A stretch of 36,974 nucleotides of DNA, from the NCBI GenBank assembly GCA_017518105.1, contig JAFWWC010000017.1, forward strand, positions 1 to 36,974, written 5' to 3'. The stretch's first letter is position 1; each line of letters begins with the position of its first letter. Both the position numbers and the translations under genes were made by a program. The notes under the pieces are model-generated. The model had not been told where the DNA came from and made no database searches. It saw only the letters and a program-made list of their open reading frames with translations. Origin of the DNA: Selenomonadaceae bacterium (GTDB lineage: Bacteria; Bacillota; Negativicutes; Selenomonadales; Selenomonadaceae). Below are positions 22,790-31,841 of the stretch, in pieces.

Positions 22790-23767
22790 ATGTACACGCC
22801 GCAAAAAGATGACTTTGAATTTATCACAGGACGCGATATAAGCGTTGATGAAAATTTCGCCTCGCAAGGCTATTGGAAGGGCGTCGCCGTTCACTTCATG
22901 CGCAATCGGTTTGCCGTCACGGGTTTGGTATTGGTCGCCTTAATAATTATCTTTGCAGTCTTCGCGCCGCTGGTCAGCTCCTACAGCTACGAACAAATCA
23001 TTTCCGTCACGGACTCAAGCGGCAAAGAGTTAATCGCCAAAAGTTTATCGCCGCAAATCGGAGGCTCGGCGCAAAATTTATTTTCGGACAGGACATTTCT
23101 ATTCGGGACTGACGACATGGGGCGCGACCTCTGGACAAGGACTTGGCAGGGGGCGAGGGTCTCGCTGATAATCGCGTTCGTGGCAATCTTTATCGACATG
23201 CTGATTGGCACGAGCTACGGATTAATATCGGGGTTCTTCGGCGGCAGTGTCGATAACGTCTTGCAGAGGCTCATTGAAATCATCGGCTCAATCCCGACGC
23301 TAGTCATCATCTCGATTCTTGCGATATTCATGGAAAAAGGTATTGGGCTAGTCATCGTGTCGCTACTGATAACGGAATGGATTGGCATGAGTAAAATTGC
23401 GAGGGCGGAGTGCTTGAAGATAAAGGAGCGCGAATACGTCCTTGCAAGTCGCACTCTCGGCGCGGGCAGTTTCCACATCATCTTTAAGCAAATTCTCCCG
23501 AACACAATCGGACCGATAATAACGCAAGTCATGTTCTCGATACCCGTTGCGATATTCACGGAGGCTTTCCTAAGTTTCGTTGGCGTCGGAATTGTCTTGC
23601 CGCAGTGTTCGATAGGTTCGCTGATTGAGGCGGGCTTTAACAACATAACGATTTTGCCTTACCAAATCTTGCCGCCGATATGCGTCCTTGCGATTCTAAT
23701 GCTGGGCTTTAACCTAATCGGCGACGGCTTCCGCGAGGCTTTGGCTCCTAAACTTGAGAACATGTAG
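22790..23767 (+). CDS. oppC: Oligopeptide ABC transporter permease OppC
   Basis: A 325-residue permease with a cytoplasmic N-terminal segment before the first helix (FAVTGLVLVALIIIFAVFAP), the OppC hallmark FLFGTDDMGRDLWTRTWQGA, and the EAA loop YVLASRTLGAGSFHIIFKQ. The start is the ATG at 22790, 6 bases after AAGGAAGG. A TTG at 22784 would abut that site. The oppB stop overlaps this ribosome region. Confidence 0.92.
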   Translation: MYTPQKDDFEFITGRDISVDENFASQGYWKGVAVHFMRNRFAVTGLVLVALIIIFAVFAPLVSSYSYEQIISVTDSSGKELIAKSLSPQIGGSAQNLFSDRTFLFGTDDMGRDLWTRTWQGARVSLIIAFVAIFIDMLIGTSYGLISGFFGGSVDNVLQRLIEIIGSIPTLVIISILAIFMEKGIGLVIVSLLITEWIGMSKIARAECLKIKEREYVLASRTLGAGSFHIIFKQILPNTIGPIITQVMFSIPVAIFTEAFLSFVGVGIVLPQCSIGSLIEAGFNNITILPYQILPPICVLAILMLGFNLIGDGFREALAPKLENM

Positions 23768-23775
23768 GTTGCGCT

Positions 23776-24819
23776 ATGGAAAATATTCTTTCGATAAAAA
23801 ATCTGGACATCACGTTCCGCACAAACGCTGGAAATATTCATGCGTTGCGCGGCGTCAATATTGATTTGCCGCAAGGAAAGACCGTTGCCCTCGTCGGCGA
23901 GAGCGGCTCCGGCAAGTCCGTCACGATGAAAGCCGTTACTGGACTGCTCGACGACAACGCCATAATCAACAGCGGCAATATCTTCTATCAGGATACAGAC
24001 CTGCTTAAGCTGACGAAACGCGAGCTTAGGCAAAAAATTAACGGGCGGCAAATCGCGATGATATTCCAAGACCCGATGACGAGCCTCGACCCGACAATGA
24101 CAATCGGCGAACAGATTATGGAAGGGATGCTCCTGCACACGGGAATTTCCAAAGTCGACGCACGCAAGAAGGCTATCGGGCTTCTGTCAATGGTTGGAAT
24201 CAATGAGCCGCGGAGCCGTATGAAAAGTTATCCGCACCAACTGTCCGGCGGCATGAGGCAACGTGTCGTCATTGCGATTGCCCTTTCTTGTGAGCCGAAA
24301 ATTTTAATCTGCGACGAGCCGACCACCGCCCTTGATGTCACCGTTCAGGCGCGTATCCTGGATTTAATCAAGGACATTCAAAGCAAAATGGGCTTGTCCG
24401 TCATTTATATCACGCACGACTTAGGGGTTGTGGCGAAGGTTGCCGACTTCGTGAACGTCATGTACGCGGGCAAGATTATCGAGTTCGGAACCGCCGAAGA
24501 GATTTTCTACGACCCGCGCCACCCGTACACATGGGGCTTGCTAAGTGCCATGCCCGACCTTGAGACCGACGACGACAGGTTATATTCAATCCCAGGTAGC
24601 CCGCCGAACCTCCTGCACGAGCCAGAGGGCGACGCCTTCGCCGCAAGGAATAAATTCGCCATGAAGATTGATTTAAAAGCCGAGCCGCCCACGTTCAAAA
24701 TCTCGGAAACTCACGGCGCGGCAACATGGCTCCTGCACCCCGACGCACCAAAAATTGAAATGCCAGCAGAGTTACGGTTGAGGTTGGCACGTTCAAGGAA
24801 GGCGGCTAATTATGATTGA
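23776..24819 (+). CDS. oppD: Oligopeptide ABC transporter ATPase OppD
   Basis: A 347-residue ATPase. Walker A is GESGSGKS (about 40-47), the signature [15 protein letters not shown], Walker [17 protein letters not shown], and the switch histidine is in [13 protein letters not shown]. The C-terminal oligopeptide-transporter extension has the usual [15 protein letters not shown] and IPGSPPNLL, but the cysteines of an iron-sulfur site are not evident. It powers import with OppF. It starts 8 bases after oppC with only a weak ribosome site and overlaps oppF by 8 bases. Confidence 0.93.
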   Translation: MENILSIKNLDITFRTNAGNIHALRGVNIDLPQGKTVALVGESGSGKSVTMKAVTGLLDDNAIINSGNIFYQDTDLLKLTKRELRQKINGRQIAMIFQDPMTSLDPTMTIGEQIMEGMLLHTGISKVDARKKAIGLLSMVGINEPRSRMKSYPHQLSGGMRQRVVIAIALSCEPKILICDEPTTALDVTVQARILDLIKDIQSKMGLSVIYITHDLGVVAKVADFVNVMYAGKIIEFGTAEEIFYDPRHPYTWGLLSAMPDLETDDDRLYSIPGSPPNLLHEPEGDAFAARNKFAMKIDLKAEPPTFKISETHGAATWLLHPDAPKIEMPAELRLRLARSRKAANYD

Positions 24820-25705
24820 ACCACTGCTTAAGGTAAGGAACCTTCGCCAGCATTTTAAAATATCGCGGAGCTTCACAGTCAAGGCGGTCAACGGAGTATC
24901 GTTCGAGATTTATCCAGGCGAGACGTTCGGGCTTGTCGGCGAGTCAGGCTCCGGCAAAACGACGATTGGACGCAGTATCATTCGGCTGTACGACCCGACA
25001 GACGGCGAAATAATCTTCAACGGCAAAAAAATATCGGGCGACCTCGATAGACCAACCGATAAAATGCTTCGGCAGAACATGCAAATGATTTTCCAAGACC
25101 CAATGTCGAGTTTGAATCCGCGCAAGAAGATTGGCGACATCATCGGCGAAGGGCTTGATATTCATCAGCTTTATTCCAACGTAAAGGAACGCAACGAGAT
25201 AATCGGCGAGATTTTAAAGAAGGTCGGACTAAGCCCCGCACACGCCGAACGCTATCCGCAACAATTCAGCGGCGGGCAACGTCAACGCGTCGGGATTGCT
25301 CGTGCTCTGGTCATGAATCCGAAACTAATCATTGCTGACGAGTGCATTTCCGCCTTGGATGTTTCAATTCAAGCGCAAGTCGTCAATCTGATGAAGGATA
25401 TTCAAGCCGAGACTAAGTGCGCGTATCTGTTTATCGCCCACGATTTAAGCATGGTCAAGTACATTTCAGACAGGATAGGAGTTTTGCACAAAGGCTGGTT
25501 GGTTGAGACGGGAACGACGCACGATATTTTTTCCAATCCCGTTCACCCCTATACGAAAAGCTTACTGTCCGCCGTGCCCATTCCCAATCCCAAAATCGAA
25601 CGGCATCGACAGCTTATCCCTTACAACTCCGCCGAAGCCGATTATGGACGCTGTACACTGCGGCAGGTCAGCGATACGCATTATGTTTTAACCGACGTAG
25701 CCTAA
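24812..25705 (+). CDS. oppF: Oligopeptide ABC transporter ATPase OppF
   Basis: A 297-residue ATPase, a little shorter than E. coli OppF (334). Walker A is GESGSGKTT, the signature FSGGQRQRVGIARAL, Walker B LIIADECISALDVSIQ (the usual E-P-x-S is replaced by E-C-I-S), and the switch histidine is in IAHDLSMVKYISD. The tail VHPYTKSLLSAVP and a final REVSP-like LRQVSDTHYVL confirm the type. It is the last gene of the operon, followed directly by the terminator at 25707. Confidence 0.93.
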   Translation: MIEPLLKVRNLRQHFKISRSFTVKAVNGVSFEIYPGETFGLVGESGSGKTTIGRSIIRLYDPTDGEIIFNGKKISGDLDRPTDKMLRQNMQMIFQDPMSSLNPRKKIGDIIGEGLDIHQLYSNVKERNEIIGEILKKVGLSPAHAERYPQQFSGGQRQRVGIARALVMNPKLIIADECISALDVSIQAQVVNLMKDIQAETKCAYLFIAHDLSMVKYISDRIGVLHKGWLVETGTTHDIFSNPVHPYTKSLLSAVPIPNPKIERHRQLIPYNSAEADYGRCTLRQVSDTHYVLTDVA

Positions 25706-25706
25706 G

Positions 25707-25741
25707 AAAAAAGAGCGGCATTGAAGAACCGCTCTTTTTTT
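25707..25741. terminator. Bidirectional terminator between opp and the helicase operon
   Basis: AAAAAAGAGCGG (25707-25718), a ten-base loop and CCGCTCTTTTTT (25729-25740) form a twelve-pair perfect stem with T tracts on both strands. It serves oppF on the plus strand and the NapD-like gene, which ends at 25748, on the minus strand. Confidence 0.92.
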
Positions 25742-25747
25742 GTCGTC

Positions 25748-25978
25748 CTAATCGTCGGTCGTGACGTAGCTCGGATAAAGCCCGCGCACCCCGTCAATCT
25801 TCTCAAGTTCTGTGCACAGCTTATGCAACGCCTCAAGGTCAGCCGCCTCAATCAGCAGAATAAAATCTCCTGCGGGCGAATCTTGCTGCCAACTCACGCC
25901 GGAAATTTTTTCTAGCTTGTTGAAGAGTTCTTCGCGGCGTTCCCTATCCAACTTCATGACGGCTCCCAAAATCGCCAT
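25748..25978 (-). CDS. Small NapD-like ferredoxin-fold protein
   Basis: A 76-residue protein with a beta-alpha-beta pattern: a hydrophobic start MAILGAV, a charged helix, KISGVSW, FILLIEAADLEALHKLC, then LEKIDGVRGLYPSYV. This matches NapD, which binds the twin-arginine signal of the nitrate reductase NapA, and also the Lrp ligand-binding fold. No nap gene is nearby, so a role in maturing some other Tat substrate is equally likely. It lies at the end of the helicase operon, 19 bases after the aldolase gene. AAAGGGAG precedes the ATG. Confidence 0.6.
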   Translation of the reverse strand: MAILGAVMKLDRERREELFNKLEKISGVSWQQDSPAGDFILLIEAADLEALHKLCTELEKIDGVRGLYPSYVTTDD

Positions 25979-25997
25979 AATGATTCGCTCCCTTTGT

Positions 25998-26675
25998 TTA
26001 GCAGTCTGTCATCGTCTTGCCCTCGCCGCAAAGTTTTTCAAAGTCCCGAATGAAGGCATTTACGGCAGAGGTTATCGCGTCATTTTTAACCAATGAGAAG
26101 ATTACGTCAGGGGACGCCGTCGCCGCCCCGATTCCGTATTCGGTAAGCTCCAGTAGCTGTTGGGAATTCTTGAAACTCGCCGCAATCACTTTGGCATTGA
26201 GATTGTTGTTGCGGAAGATGTCTTGAATGTGTTTAGCGATTGCAACGCCGTCATAGCCCATGTTGTCGATACGGTTGATGTAAGGAGCCGCATAATTCGC
26301 GCCCGCCTTCGCCGCAATGAACGCCTGCATAGGAGTATAAATCGCAGTCGCCGTAATGTTCACGCCCTGAGCCTTGAGAAGTCGCATTGCGCGGAAGCCC
26401 TCTTCAATCGCCGGGACTTTAACGAAAGTATTCTTGCCGAGTTCAGCTTGAATGCGATGGGCGTCGGCTACCATGCCTTCGGCAGTCTTGGCGATAACTT
26501 GAACGTGCAATTCAGCGTCCGCGCCAATGAACTCGCGAATCTCCTTGAGCACGTCATAGGGCTTGCGACCGGAAGCCGCTAAGATTGTCGGATTAGTCGT
26601 CACACCATCCACCGGATAGAATTTGTAAATGCGTTTGATTTGGTCAATGTGCGCGTCGTCAATGATAAGTTTCAT
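25998..26675 (-). CDS. Fructose-6-phosphate aldolase / transaldolase-like protein
   Basis: A 225-residue TIM-barrel protein of the short transaldolase (FSA/TalC) family. DGVTTNPTIL lies near 23-32, the Schiff-base lysine is Lys86 in FVKVP, and a conserved segment IDNMGYDGVA lies in the middle. FSA cleaves or forms fructose 6-phosphate from dihydroxyacetone and glyceraldehyde 3-phosphate; TalC acts as transaldolase, and the sequence alone does not separate them for me. The start is the ATG at 26675, 8 bases after GGAG; a GTG at 26684 falls next to that site. It lies 18 bases after the sigma-like gene in the same direction. Confidence 0.85.
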   Translation of the reverse strand: MKLIIDDAHIDQIKRIYKFYPVDGVTTNPTILAASGRKPYDVLKEIREFIGADAELHVQVIAKTAEGMVADAHRIQAELGKNTFVKVPAIEEGFRAMRLLKAQGVNITATAIYTPMQAFIAAKAGANYAAPYINRIDNMGYDGVAIAKHIQDIFRNNNLNAKVIAASFKNSQQLLELTEYGIGAATASPDVIFSLVKNDAITSAVNAFIRDFEKLCGEGKTMTDC

Positions 26676-26693
26676 CTGGCTCACTCCTTAAAC

Positions 26694-28637
26694 TCAATTT
26701 ACTAAGCCATGCGTCTTTAGGTAAAAAAAGATTTCTCCCTCGGCGCGGACGGGTTGTTTCATGTGTTCGGCAATCAAAACCTTCAGCAGGAATGATTCAA
26801 AGTCGTCTTCGGCAAACTCTTTTGAAACGAAGACTGCCGCCGAAAAAGCTTTTGGTGTATGCGAGTTCCTTATTTTGTAAGGGGCATTATCGGAAAGCGA
26901 GGCTACCTCCTCCAGCAAAAAGCTATTCCAAGGAATTTTAAGTTGCGGAAGGCTGTCATAATCTTTGAAGGCTTGCGCCGTTTGCCAGCCGCCATTACGT
27001 TCGATTGCCGCCTGAATGACTTCCCCGACCGCTGAAATAACTTCGTCCGTGATTCCAATCGCTTCGGCACGACGAAAAAATTTTTCACCGGCGCGAATGA
27101 ATTCTGGACGCAAAAGCTCGAACAAATAACCTTGCGGAATGTAATCCACCTTATGCATCAGCTCGTCCCTTGTTATTTCGTCGATACCTTCCAAGAGGCG
27201 GAGCAAAACTTTTTTGTGATTGACTTCCTTAGCCTCCGCAGTCGAGATATACGGCTGAGAAAAAGTGAACTCGTCGCTGAACATGTATTGCAACACGCCG
27301 AAAAGTTTAACTGGCGTTTGAATCTTATTGCGTGTCATGAAGTCAGGGAAGTTCTCTTTAAACAGTTCAAAAAGAACGCGCAAATGGACAGGCTCCAAAC
27401 AGACTTCTTGCAGAAAATCTTTTATCGCGTCAAGGTCGTCTTCCCGCAAAGAAAGCCGCGAGGAATGCATAAAAAGCCCGTCGCCAATACGAATGACTTC
27501 TGGACAACGCTTGATCAAAAAGTTTATGTTGACGTTTTGGAACGAGATAAAATTTTTCCTAAGCTCTTGGTTGGAAACTTCGCCCCGCTCGGCAACAAAG
27601 TCCGCAAATTCCTTGTCTACGTTTATTTCGTCAGACTTGGTTAGATAATCTTTGCGCAACGTATAGGGCAGTTTGTAAAGCCTTATCACGCCCTGCAGAA
27701 AGTAATGATTCGTGATTTGCGTCCCGATGAAGTGTTCCTTTAAAGCCTCGAAAATTTCTTTGTAGAAAATCGCCGTGCGTTTGGAGCTGTCGATAAAATC
27801 TTTTACGCGAGCGATAATTTCCGGCGGCACATGAACAAAATCGGGGTGAATATGTTTCCCGCGAGCACAGAGCACACCGATTACCCCCATCTTAGCATCG
27901 ACGTTGCGTTGGGTTGGCAGAACCTTATCACCAAAAATATCTTGAAGGATACTGATGAACCGCGAATAAGTTGCCGCGTCCCCAACCTTATAACCGTCGG
28001 GGAAATATTCCTTCAAGATGTAATCGCACTTATGAGCAAACATCAACTTGCCGCGATAAAACATTTTGCCCGCCTGCTTATAAACTTTTAGCAACGTGGC
28101 ACGCACCAGCTCGGCGGGAGAATTTTTCTCATGCGCCAAATCTTTTACCGTAGCCTCAAAAGTCGCCTCGGTCATTAGTTCGGGGAGATTTTCTGTCAGC
28201 TCATCTAAGTCAAGTTCGCCGCCAGTGTTGAAAACGAATGCTTGCAACTCCTTATCGAAATGAAATTCCTCATTGTTGAAGCTACCCTTGTCCGCCAAGT
28301 AGAAAATAATTTTGGCGTTCTCGCCGAGGAACTTTATCGCCTCGTCCAGCTGAATCAGAGATTTGTTCCCGTTCAATGCCTGAAGACAATAAATCAGATT
28401 CTTAACTTCCTCTTGATGCTCCGATAAAGCTTTGGCTGCTCTTAACTCCGCCTGCCGAATCTTTTCGCGGGAGGCGCAGATAATATTTCCTACCTCCGAA
28501 AGCGACTTGCCTTCTGCACGAAGATAAACAGCTTTTAAATCGCGTTCCTTGCGGAACAACACCTCCGCTAACTTCTCAAAGTAATCTTTCAAGTCTTCCT
28601 TGCTAAAATCCGTCGACAAGAACATTTCCCTCCCCAT
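26694..28637 (-). CDS. 647-residue protein with an N-terminal sigma-70 region 4-like helix-turn-helix
   Basis: Residues about 25-75 (FRKERDLKAVYLRAEGKSLS, then SREKIRQAELRAAKAL) closely follow sigma-70 region 4, the part that binds the -35 box. No region 2 is present, and the remaining 570 residues are soluble with no motif I can name. They contain repeated winged-helix-like stretches such as RTAIFYKEIFEALKEHF, EPVHLRVLFELFKENFPDF and EITRDELMHKVDYIPQG, so it may be a chain of HTH modules. It begins 10 bases after the RadD-like helicase stop, suggesting a two-gene functional unit in DNA repair, defence or transcription control. Start is uncertain: ATG 28637, ATG 28625 or TTG 28619, with GGGGAGG between them. 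Confidence 0.55.
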   Translation of the reverse strand: MGREMFLSTDFSKEDLKDYFEKLAEVLFRKERDLKAVYLRAEGKSLSEVGNIICASREKIRQAELRAAKALSEHQEEVKNLIYCLQALNGNKSLIQLDEAIKFLGENAKIIFYLADKGSFNNEEFHFDKELQAFVFNTGGELDLDELTENLPELMTEATFEATVKDLAHEKNSPAELVRATLLKVYKQAGKMFYRGKLMFAHKCDYILKEYFPDGYKVGDAATYSRFISILQDIFGDKVLPTQRNVDAKMGVIGVLCARGKHIHPDFVHVPPEIIARVKDFIDSSKRTAIFYKEIFEALKEHFIGTQITNHYFLQGVIRLYKLPYTLRKDYLTKSDEINVDKEFADFVAERGEVSNQELRKNFISFQNVNINFLIKRCPEVIRIGDGLFMHSSRLSLREDDLDAIKDFLQEVCLEPVHLRVLFELFKENFPDFMTRNKIQTPVKLFGVLQYMFSDEFTFSQPYISTAEAKEVNHKKVLLRLLEGIDEITRDELMHKVDYIPQGYLFELLRPEFIRAGEKFFRRAEAIGITDEVISAVGEVIQAAIERNGGWQTAQAFKDYDSLPQLKIPWNSFLLEEVASLSDNAPYKIRNSHTPKAFSAAVFVSKEFAEDDFESFLLKVLIAEHMKQPVRAEGEIFFYLKTHGLVN

Positions 28638-28647
28638 TCTCCTAAGC

Positions 28648-30162
28648 TCAAATCATACGAATCTTTTCTCCACCGCGAAGCCTAAACGGTGTCCGCGAAT
28701 CTAATTTCTCTTGTCTTTCCTTCCATTTATGCCAAGCCCAACCCCGCTTATAACCGCAAACGTCAGCTATGTGCACGCAGTCTTCGTAGGATTGAGCATG
28801 TTCCAGAGCACGAAACGCCACCCAGCCAATTTGGTATTTTCTCTCCTTGGCAATCTTCAAGAAGTCTTCGGGCGTCCGAGGAGCATGGACAATTTCGCGC
28901 CCTTTAGAAGAGCTAATTTCCTTCTTCAAGCGGAAGCCGTAACCCGTGTGCTCCTTGAGGCGTTCTTCCTTTTCTTCCTCCGTGACGAATTTATAGCCGC
29001 ATTCCGGGCAAGTCTCCTGCGCTAAGGCAACAACCAAGCCGCATTCCGGACAACTCTTGACGGGTGCGCTTGCATGTTTCTTCGGCGGATTGGGAAGAAG
29101 TGACCAGGCATGAACGGCATTTGGCAGACCGAACCGCGAATAGTTCTGCACGTGGTCGATTATGATTGCTACCTTTTTCGGGTCGTTTAGGTCGGGGCGC
29201 ATGGGTCGCAGGGCTTGCTGAATAAAAAGCGTCAAAGACTTCGTCGGGCGGGCGAGGATAACTGCTTGCATGTTGGGCACGTCGAATCCTTCGCTGAACA
29301 ACTCCGCATTGCACAGAATTTTTATCTTGCCTAGCCGAAAATCTTCCACGAGCCGTTCACGCGTCTGACTAGGGGTTTCGCCGTCCACGTGCGCCGCTAT
29401 GATTCCCGCATTGTTAAAAGCGGCAGCTACCTTCTTAGAGTGCTTGATATTGACGCAGTAGCAGATAGCTGACTTGCCGCGGGCGTACTTGAGGTAGTTC
29501 TCGACAATGCCGCCGATAATCTTCTGGTTGCTCATGACCTTTGCCAAATCCGCGTTGACATATTCGCCGAACTTAATCTTAACGTTCTTTAGGTTGATGT
29601 CGCTTGACGTGGCGAAATATTTAAAGTCAGTCAGGTTGCCCAAAGCAATCAGCTCGTCGACAGTCAGAGATTTAACCATAGAAGTAAAAACGTCGCCGAG
29701 ATTGATGCCGCCCATGCGTTGCGGCGTGGCAGTCACTCCTAGCAAATACGAGTCCGAGTAAGCGTCGACGATTCTTTTGTAAGTGTTGGCTAAAATGTGA
29801 TGACACTCGTCGCAAATGAGGTAATCGGGTGCTGGAACGGTCTTTAGGCGGCGGGCGAGAGTTTGGACGCTAGCAATCTGAACGGGCAAATCCAGTTGAG
29901 ACTTCACGCCAGAGGCAATTATCCCGTGCTCAATGCCTAATCGGTCGAAGGTCTCCGAAGTCTGCCTTATAAGCTCGTGCCTATGCACAAAGAAAATAGA
30001 ACGTTTGCCGCGTTGGGTCGCCTCACGAATTATCCAGCCCGTCATAATCGTCTTGCCCGCACCACACGGAGCCACCCCGACTACCCGCTTGTGCTGTTCA
30101 AATTCGTTTCGCACGTCTTCTATAAATTGCCGCTGATACTCTCGAAGAATTATTTCATCCAT
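28648..30162 (-). CDS. RadD/YejH-like superfamily 2 DNA helicase with zinc ribbon
   Basis: A 504-residue helicase. Motif I is GAGKT (34-38), motif II DECH (118-121), motif III TAT (144-146) and motif VI QQALRPMR (315-322), where the usual Gly before Arg is Leu. A four-cysteine zinc ribbon, Cys371/374/385/388, follows, as in RadD. The tail IADVCGYKRGWAWHKWKER is shared, from memory, with phage-type helicases of this group. RadD helps RecA-mediated repair and RecQ-like branch processing. It leads the minus-strand operon 30162-25748. The start is the ATG after GGGAGG with 9 bases spacing. A defence role with the next gene is possible but unproven. Confidence 0.85.
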   Translation of the reverse strand: MDEIILREYQRQFIEDVRNEFEQHKRVVGVAPCGAGKTIMTGWIIREATQRGKRSIFFVHRHELIRQTSETFDRLGIEHGIIASGVKSQLDLPVQIASVQTLARRLKTVPAPDYLICDECHHILANTYKRIVDAYSDSYLLGVTATPQRMGGINLGDVFTSMVKSLTVDELIALGNLTDFKYFATSSDINLKNVKIKFGEYVNADLAKVMSNQKIIGGIVENYLKYARGKSAICYCVNIKHSKKVAAAFNNAGIIAAHVDGETPSQTRERLVEDFRLGKIKILCNAELFSEGFDVPNMQAVILARPTKSLTLFIQQALRPMRPDLNDPKKVAIIIDHVQNYSRFGLPNAVHAWSLLPNPPKKHASAPVKSCPECGLVVALAQETCPECGYKFVTEEEKEERLKEHTGYGFRLKKEISSSKGREIVHAPRTPEDFLKIAKERKYQIGWVAFRALEHAQSYEDCVHIADVCGYKRGWAWHKWKERQEKLDSRTPFRLRGGEKIRMI

Positions 30163-30195
30163 GATTCGCGCCCTCCCGCTATTTTTATTGATTTG

Positions 30196-30224
30196 ATTTT
30201 AAATTGGATTCGTTAATAAGTCAA
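30196..30224 (-). promoter_or_regulatory. Promoter of the helicase operon
   Basis: On the minus strand TTGACT (30224-30219), 17 bases and TAAAAT (30201-30196) predict initiation near 30189, about 27 bases before the helicase ATG. It diverges from the trp promoter about 80 bases away. Confidence 0.7.
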
Positions 30225-30303
30225 ATATTTATTCCTTTCCGAAGATTATATCCGCAAAAAAATCGTCAAAACCCTGCTGAATTGCCCTAACATAAACGGC
30301 AAG

Positions 30304-30332
30304 TTGACATAGGAATATAATTTTTGTATAGT
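30304..30332 (+). promoter_or_regulatory. Promoter of the trp operon
   Basis: A perfect TTGACA (30304-30309), 17 bases and TATAGT (30327-30332) predict initiation near 30339. The leader is only about 36 bases, too short for a Trp-rich leader peptide, attenuator or T-box, so control must act at initiation or by feedback. Confidence 0.8.
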
Positions 30333-30374
30333 GCGCTAAAATCTTCACCTGCTAGTTTAAAGGAGGTCGAACTG

Positions 30375-31841
30375 ATGAAGACTACACCGACCTTGCAAGA
30401 GGTCAAGAAGATTATTTCAGCGGGCGAATTCAAAGTCGTGCCGATAAGTTGCGAGCTTATGGCGGACATCTGCACGCCGATTGAAGTCTTGCGCGTCCTG
30501 AAGAATGTTTCCGCACATTGCTACTTGCTTGAATCAGTCGCGGCGAAGGAGACTTGGGGACGATATACTTTCCTGGGTTTTGAGCCTAAACTTTGCCTGA
30601 CGTGTACGGGTTCAAAGATGACAATCGGCGATAAGGAGTTCATAACGGACAATCCGTCGGAAGAGATTCGCAAAATATTAGACGATTACAAAAGCCCGCG
30701 CCTAGCCGACATGCCGACTTTCACGGGCGGACTTGTCGGCTATTTTGCTTACGATTACTTAGGCTACTCCGAACCGACAATCCGAATGCCGCTAGACGAC
30801 GAAGAGAACTTCAAAGACGCGGATTTGATGTTGTTCGACAAGGTTATTGCGTTCGATAACTTCAGGCAAAAGATTATTCTGATTGTGAACGTCGCCACGG
30901 ACAATCTTGAGCAAAATTATAGCCAAGCCGTCGCTGAGCTGGAGCGCATGAAAAATTTGATTCAACACGGGACAAAAGCTATCGAACCGCCCGCGAGGCT
31001 CTTGAGTGAAATTGAGCCGCTGTTTAATCGGGAAAGGTATTGCGCGATGGTCGAGCGGGGCAAGGAATATATTCACGAGGGCGAAATCTTTCAAGTTGTG
31101 CTTAGCAATCGATTGTCGGCGCAGTTTGAAGGGAGTTTGCTTAATGCTTATCGGGTCTTGCGCACGACCAATCCGTCGCCGTATATGTTTTACTTTGCCG
31201 GAACGGATATGGAAGTTGCCGGCGCAAGTCCAGAGACTTTGGTTAAGCTTGAAGACGGAATTTTGCACACGTTCCCGCTAGCCGGCACTCGTCCACGAGG
31301 CAAGACGCCCGCCGAAGATAAACAACTTGAACGCGAACTCCTTGCCGATACGAAAGAGCTTGCCGAACACAATATGCTAGTCGACTTGGGAAGAAATGAC
31401 TTAGGCAAGATTTCAAAGTTCGGGAGCGTGCAGGTCGAACGGCTTCACAGTGTGGAAAAATATTCGCACGTCATGCATATAGGCTCGGTTGTTCGCGGCG
31501 AGATTCGTGACGACTTGGACGCGTTGTCGGCAGTGGAGGCGGTTTTGCCTGCTGGGACTTTGTCGGGTGCGCCGAAGATAAGAGCTTGCCAACTAATCGG
31601 CGAGCTTGAGAAGAATAAGCGCGGCATCTACGGCGGCGCAATCGGTTATATCGACTTGGCAGGCAACATGGATACTTGCATTGCAATCCGAATCATTTAC
31701 AAGAAGAACGGGAAAATTTTCGTGCGGTCGGGTGCGGGCATAGTCGCCGATTCGGTCGCCGATAAAGAATTCGATGAGTGCATGAACAAGGCGCGAGCAT
31801 GTCTTGAGGCTTTGAAGACCGCTGAGGAGTTGGAACGATGA
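30375..31841 (+). CDS. trpE: Anthranilate synthase component I (TrpE)
   Basis: A 488-residue chorismate-utilising enzyme that, with TrpG-supplied ammonia, makes anthranilate. The feedback-inhibition motif LLES (51-54) is present, so tryptophan inhibition is expected. The catalytic half shows GTRPRGKTPAED, ELAEHNMLVDLGRNDLGKIS and PAGTLSGAPKIRACQLI. The true start is the ATG at 30375 after AAAGGAGG with 8 bases spacing; the frame is open further upstream. It is the first gene of the trp operon and overlaps trpG by 4 bases. Confidence 0.96.
   Translation: MKTTPTLQEVKKIISAGEFKVVPISCELMADICTPIEVLRVLKNVSAHCYLLESVAAKETWGRYTFLGFEPKLCLTCTGSKMTIGDKEFITDNPSEEIRKILDDYKSPRLADMPTFTGGLVGYFAYDYLGYSEPTIRMPLDDEENFKDADLMLFDKVIAFDNFRQKIILIVNVATDNLEQNYSQAVAELERMKNLIQHGTKAIEPPARLLSEIEPLFNRERYCAMVERGKEYIHEGEIFQVVLSNRLSAQFEGSLLNAYRVLRTTNPSPYMFYFAGTDMEVAGASPETLVKLEDGILHTFPLAGTRPRGKTPAEDKQLERELLADTKELAEHNMLVDLGRNDLGKISKFGSVQVERLHSVEKYSHVMHIGSVVRGEIRDDLDALSAVEAVLPAGTLSGAPKIRACQLIGELEKNKRGIYGGAIGYIDLAGNMDTCIAIRIIYKKNGKIFVRSGAGIVADSVADKEFDECMNKARACLEALKTAEELER

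Noticed and set aside
30330..30375. TrpR-like operator suggested by CTAGTTTAA before trpE
   Set aside because: Only one half-site resembles the enteric operator and no symmetry is present.
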